Translations under genes and position numbers: made by a program
In this document: in pieces, positions 61,001-64,000 of the stretch
How positions within the stretch are numbered: position 1 is the stretch's first letter
Layout: each line of letters begins with the position of its first letter
The notes under the pieces: generated by a model
Databases searched by the model: none
The model's input: the letters and a program-made list of their open reading frames with translations, nothing else
What the model was told of the DNA's origin: nothing
Assembly: GCF_029784165.1 (NCBI RefSeq)
Contig: NC_073695.1
Coordinates: 9,399,786 to 9,463,785, forward strand
DNA length: 64,000 nucleotides
Source of the DNA: Wyeomyia smithii
Taxonomy: Eukaryota > Arthropoda > Insecta > Diptera > Culicidae
Direction: 5' to 3'

Positions 61001-62562
61001 AAACACAACTGAGCTGAACTCGTTCGCTTGGAATGAACAAACTTTTGCCTGCGTGGGATAAAATTAAATTAAATTGGTTCAACTGTCTGGTTGAAAATAA
61101 TCGGCATGGAGAGCGTTCACATGTGCGCTTGGTGTGCACACTCCTGTAACTATTCGCACTGGAAATTTTAATTATATTTCTGACTTATATTCAACCAGTA
61201 ACACAGAAAAAATGTTTCACTTTTATATAATGGTCTATTGACATTTTTTAACGATCTGTAATTTATTTATTTTCTCGGAGCTTGTTTGAACATTTTAATC
61301 GCTCAATTGTTTTGTAATTGGATATTAATTGAAGTGAATGATTTATTTTTCTGCTATGTTGAAGTACAATTCTAAATAAACTTTACAGAAATGGATTCAT
61401 TGTACAAGTTCAATAACGCTAGGGCAGAATTTGAAAGTACTCATTTTTGGTAACTTGTTCCAAATGGTGTTTTATTATTATTATATACAATTTTTTTTAT
61501 ATAAAGGTAATGATTTTTATGTTAATACACCAATTCCATGCAATTGGTGTATTACCTGAACATTATTGTGCTTCAATCAAAATAATTGTATTTGTTTCTT
61601 ATCGAGAAATTTTGAACTTGTATGTTTTGCTTGGCTCTTTGAGTGACACTTTTTGTCACTCGATAGCGCACAGAACAATTATTCTTTTTCGAAATTTTCA
61701 ACTTTCAAGTTTGTAACTTTCGAGGTGTTTATCCTGTTTTGAAACATTTGGCCTTAAATTGGGGGTTAATAATAGGCCCTCCAAGAAAAATATTCAACCG
61801 TACTTTAATTATTAACAACTATGCGAAAATTGCAAAAGAAACCATATTTTGGCGTTTCGGAAGGTAAAAGACCCAGTACTCTATCGTTTGGTATTTTTCA
61901 ATCAGTTTTTTTTCAATTGAGACGCAGAGAAAAAAGCAAAATCAGTCAAACGGTTGAAAAGTTAAAATATTTTGAAAACTGAATTTTTTAAAAACTTTGG
62001 TTTTTTAAGCAATTTATTGACAGAAAGTGTCACTTTAAGGTTTAAATTTTGTAATAAAGAACGCTATGACTCAGCAATTTTGAATATCAGAGCAAATAAA
62101 CTTCCAGATCGGGCTTTATCACACAAAATAGGAGCATAACTCTGGAATATTTGAACCGAATCTCACCAAACGTGACGTACGTGTTTCTTATATAAAGGAG
62201 GTTGCTATTAATTTATTGGAAACGGTATGGGGCAACCCCTGAAAAGAAGGAGTGTCCTTATTTATAAGGTAATTAACATTTTCCGTGTATTATGGAAACT
62301 CTTTCTCTAAAATCGATAGAGATGGCTATATTAAAGCTCTAGTTCCAACCTGGAGGCTGTAAGTTGATAAGCTAAGACCTGAAAATGAAAATAAACTCGA
62401 TATTTATAACCAAAATGGCATCTTTCGCTTTCTGGGTAGCTGTAAAAATTCTATAAGATATTCAAAAGTATCGTATCATTGATATTTCCGGTACCAGGAT
62501 TTTACTTTGAAATAAGAATCGATGTGGGACGCCATTTTACAATCAAAGTGCTCTTAATAACA
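58012..62562. other. Apparently single-copy spacer, no gene established
   Basis: AT-rich to 58800, then GC-richer 58800-60900, then AT-rich again. An open segment at 59283-59522 preceded by a good acceptor-like CCCGCAG (to 59323) is discussed under findings but matches no protein. A (CAT)-rich run lies at 60030-60055. Presumed intron. Confidence 0.5.
61523..61554. repeat. 13-bp perfect hairpin
   Basis: TAATACACCAATT and its exact reverse complement are separated by CCATGC. A second hairpin, GAGTGACA...TGTCACTC, lies at 61641-61661. There is no evidence for a terminator or gene role. Confidence 0.8.
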
Positions 62563-62775
62563 CGCAGAGAATCCATCCCCAGGATACCTATAACTATAAG
62601 AAATCGCAAACACGATCCGAAAGATTCTCACTCACGATTCTTATTTCAAGAATCCTAGAGCCATATACAGGACATTCCTGAGGATTATTTTTCAGGAATC
62701 CTTTTCGAGGACGCTCAGGAATCCAATGTGAGGAATCCTAGAGAATCTATGCGAATCGTATGTGTTCGTCCGGGT
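62563..62775 (-). repeat. Dispersed repeat Y, copy 2
   Basis: Inverted relative to 34561-34735, with the same landmarks (GATCGTATGTG/CACATACGATTC, AGAAATCGCAAACACGATCC, GAGAATCCATCCCCAGGATA). It contains extra tandem words AGGAATCC in the middle (about 62690-62745), absent from copy 1. Confidence 0.7.
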
Positions 62776-63239
62776 GGTGGCTTCTACTTTACAGTAAACT
62801 GGGCAAAATGGGAAAAATTGAGGGAAATGTTAAAATACCTCCCAACCAGAATCACGTATAAAATCGGAAATCGGTAACTTTCAAGACCAATTATTGATGG
62901 TTGATACCATTTTTCAATCCAATGGCGACTTTCAGTTTCTAAAAAAACAGTATAACGCCAAAAAAAAAACAAAAGTTGATATGGGACACTTTTTTGAAAG
63001 TCAATTACCGATCTATGGTTTCTGGAAAAAACTTCGCAATAATTATTCTTCCAAACCCACAATTCTACCCAAAAACTGAAAATTGCTGCTTGATGCCGTT
63101 TTGATAACCGAGATGGCGACTTTTTACTCCATAAACCGAAAGCTACACACGCTCAAACATCGGCATTTTCACACTCAAGGTTATCCTAGAAGCTAAAAAA
63201 ATTGCGTCTCATAGATTACATAGATTACACCTATTGTAG
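62776..63239. other. Spacer, nothing recognised
   Basis: AT-rich sequence with short chance frames on both strands. Confidence 0.45.
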
Positions 63240-63505
63240 TGCAGAAAAGGTTTCTATACTTTATACTTTAAAACGCATACTTGATACTATAGACTCCATA
63301 CTCCAGACTTCATCTTCTAGACTCCATCTTTCAGGTTCGATACGCCATACTCTATACTACTTAATCCATGCTCAAGACTGCATATTTTAGACTCCATACT
63401 ACATACTTCAGACTTCATACTCCATACTTCAGGTCTCATATTCCAGACTCTAGATTTTATACTCCAGACTCCGGACTTCACACTTCATAATCTGGTCTCA
63501 TATTA
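63240..63505. repeat. Decayed 14-bp minisatellite, second locus
   Basis: Strings of CTCCATACTTCAGA, CTCCATACTCCAGA and CTTCATACTCCATA variants share the period and wording of the array at 54.4-55.9 kb, but are more diverged (GACT where the other has GAAT). Confidence 0.75.
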
Positions 63506-63519
63506 CTTACTTTACTTTT

Positions 63520-64000
63520 ATGTCGAATCCAGAATACGTCTCCACAAAACTCGGTCTTGGGCTGCTCCTCTCCAGACTCCCCTTGCACCCGTTGTTCTGG
63601 CATCCTCGTCGACAGCACACATCCAGCGCGTGCGAGGAAAATTCGCCCGCTATTCTGAAACCGTCAAGCGTCGCACGTCACAGTTCAATTAGTTTTGTTG
63701 GGAAACCATGTTCTAGCATTATTTGCCAAAGCTCGTTGCGTTCCACTGTGCCGTACGCCACCTCGAAGTCAACAAACAGATGATGCGCTGTGTTCTCGAA
63801 ACTTGTCGAGGATCTGTCTCAACATCTGGTCCGTCGTAGATCGCTCCTTTTGAAAACCGCATTGGTGTTCTCCAAAAAAGACTTCCTGCAACGGCCTCAG
63901 TCGCTGGAATAGAATACGGGAGAGAATTTCGTAAGCGGAATTGAGGAGGGTTATGCCTTGATAGTTACTACAGTCGAGTCTTTGTCCCTTCTTGTAGATA
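63520..64000 (-). pseudogene. Non-LTR retrotransposon RT fragment (RTE-like)
   Basis: On the minus strand from the window edge: YKKGQRLDCSNYQGITLLNS then AYEILSRILFQRLRPL, GEHQCGF, RSTTDQM, RQILDKFREH, and after a frameshift HHLFVDFEVAYGTVERNELW then QIMLEHGFPTKLIEL, which includes the catalytic Asp of motif A. A large internal deletion follows: the next recognisable text is RGVWRGAAQDRVLWRRILDS, the ORF's C-terminal tail. The catalytic F-A-D-D part is gone. Clade assignment (RTE or a related one) is tentative. The 5' part is outside the window. Confidence 0.8.

Overview
The window looks like a non-coding, transposon-packed stretch of an insect nuclear genome, most probably a culicine mosquito (Aedes-like). 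This is inferred from two DD37E Tc1/mariner elements (the ITmD37E family described from mosquitoes), tRNA-derived SINEs, a BEL/Pao element, a Jockey LINE, a Penelope-like element, many TIR elements and AT-rich spacers. There are no bacterial-style operons.

The only host coding sequence I can defend is a 41-nt microexon at 41301-41341 (+). It has a polypyrimidine tract and AG acceptor on its left and a GTAAGT donor on its right. It encodes KMFIGGLSWQTSP, the start of RRM1 (RNP2 motif) of a Musashi-family RNA-binding protein, best matching Rbp6. Neighbouring RRM exons were not found, so most of the window is probably large introns of this gene on the + strand.

Layout: 1-2040 is a 9-bp minisatellite, pure then decayed, interrupted by a perfect hairpin. 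5150-5750 is a fold-back repeat. 8342-9645 is ITmD37E copy 1, and 11184-11676 is a TIR element. 12187-13066, 20985-21960 and 51258-53416 are three copies of an unclassified repeat (here 'repeat X') that keeps a CCAAT/TATA promoter-like module; a 30-bp shard of X lies between two long (AT)n tracts at 23.3-23.6 kb. 16.97-17.5 kb is a decayed mariner, 18-19.2 kb holds a SINE and a tandem repeat, and 19.5-20.3 kb is a decayed non-LTR gag. 24253-26377 is a TIR element with a SINE nested inside it. 31.2-33.7 kb is a deleted BEL/Pao element abutting a Tc1-type transposase fragment. 35319-36280 is a hAT-like TIR element. 37.6-39.1 kb holds two small TIR elements and a SINE. 43264-44376 is a TIR element abutting a SINE. 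44.7-46.4 kb is a Penelope-like element with its 5' part inverted. 46567-50976 is a nearly intact Jockey LINE with a 12-bp target-site duplication. 53581-53728 is a TTAA-flanked MITE. 54420-55895 is a 14-bp minisatellite with higher-order structure. 56709-58011 is ITmD37E copy 2. A second decayed 14-bp array and a non-LTR RT fragment close the window.

Almost every open reading frame outside these elements is either a tandem-repeat artefact or a chance ORF. The strongest points are the Rbp6 microexon, the nonsense codon shared by the two DD37E copies, the Jockey promoter geometry, and repeat X. Family names come from motif recognition by eye; no database search or alignment was run.
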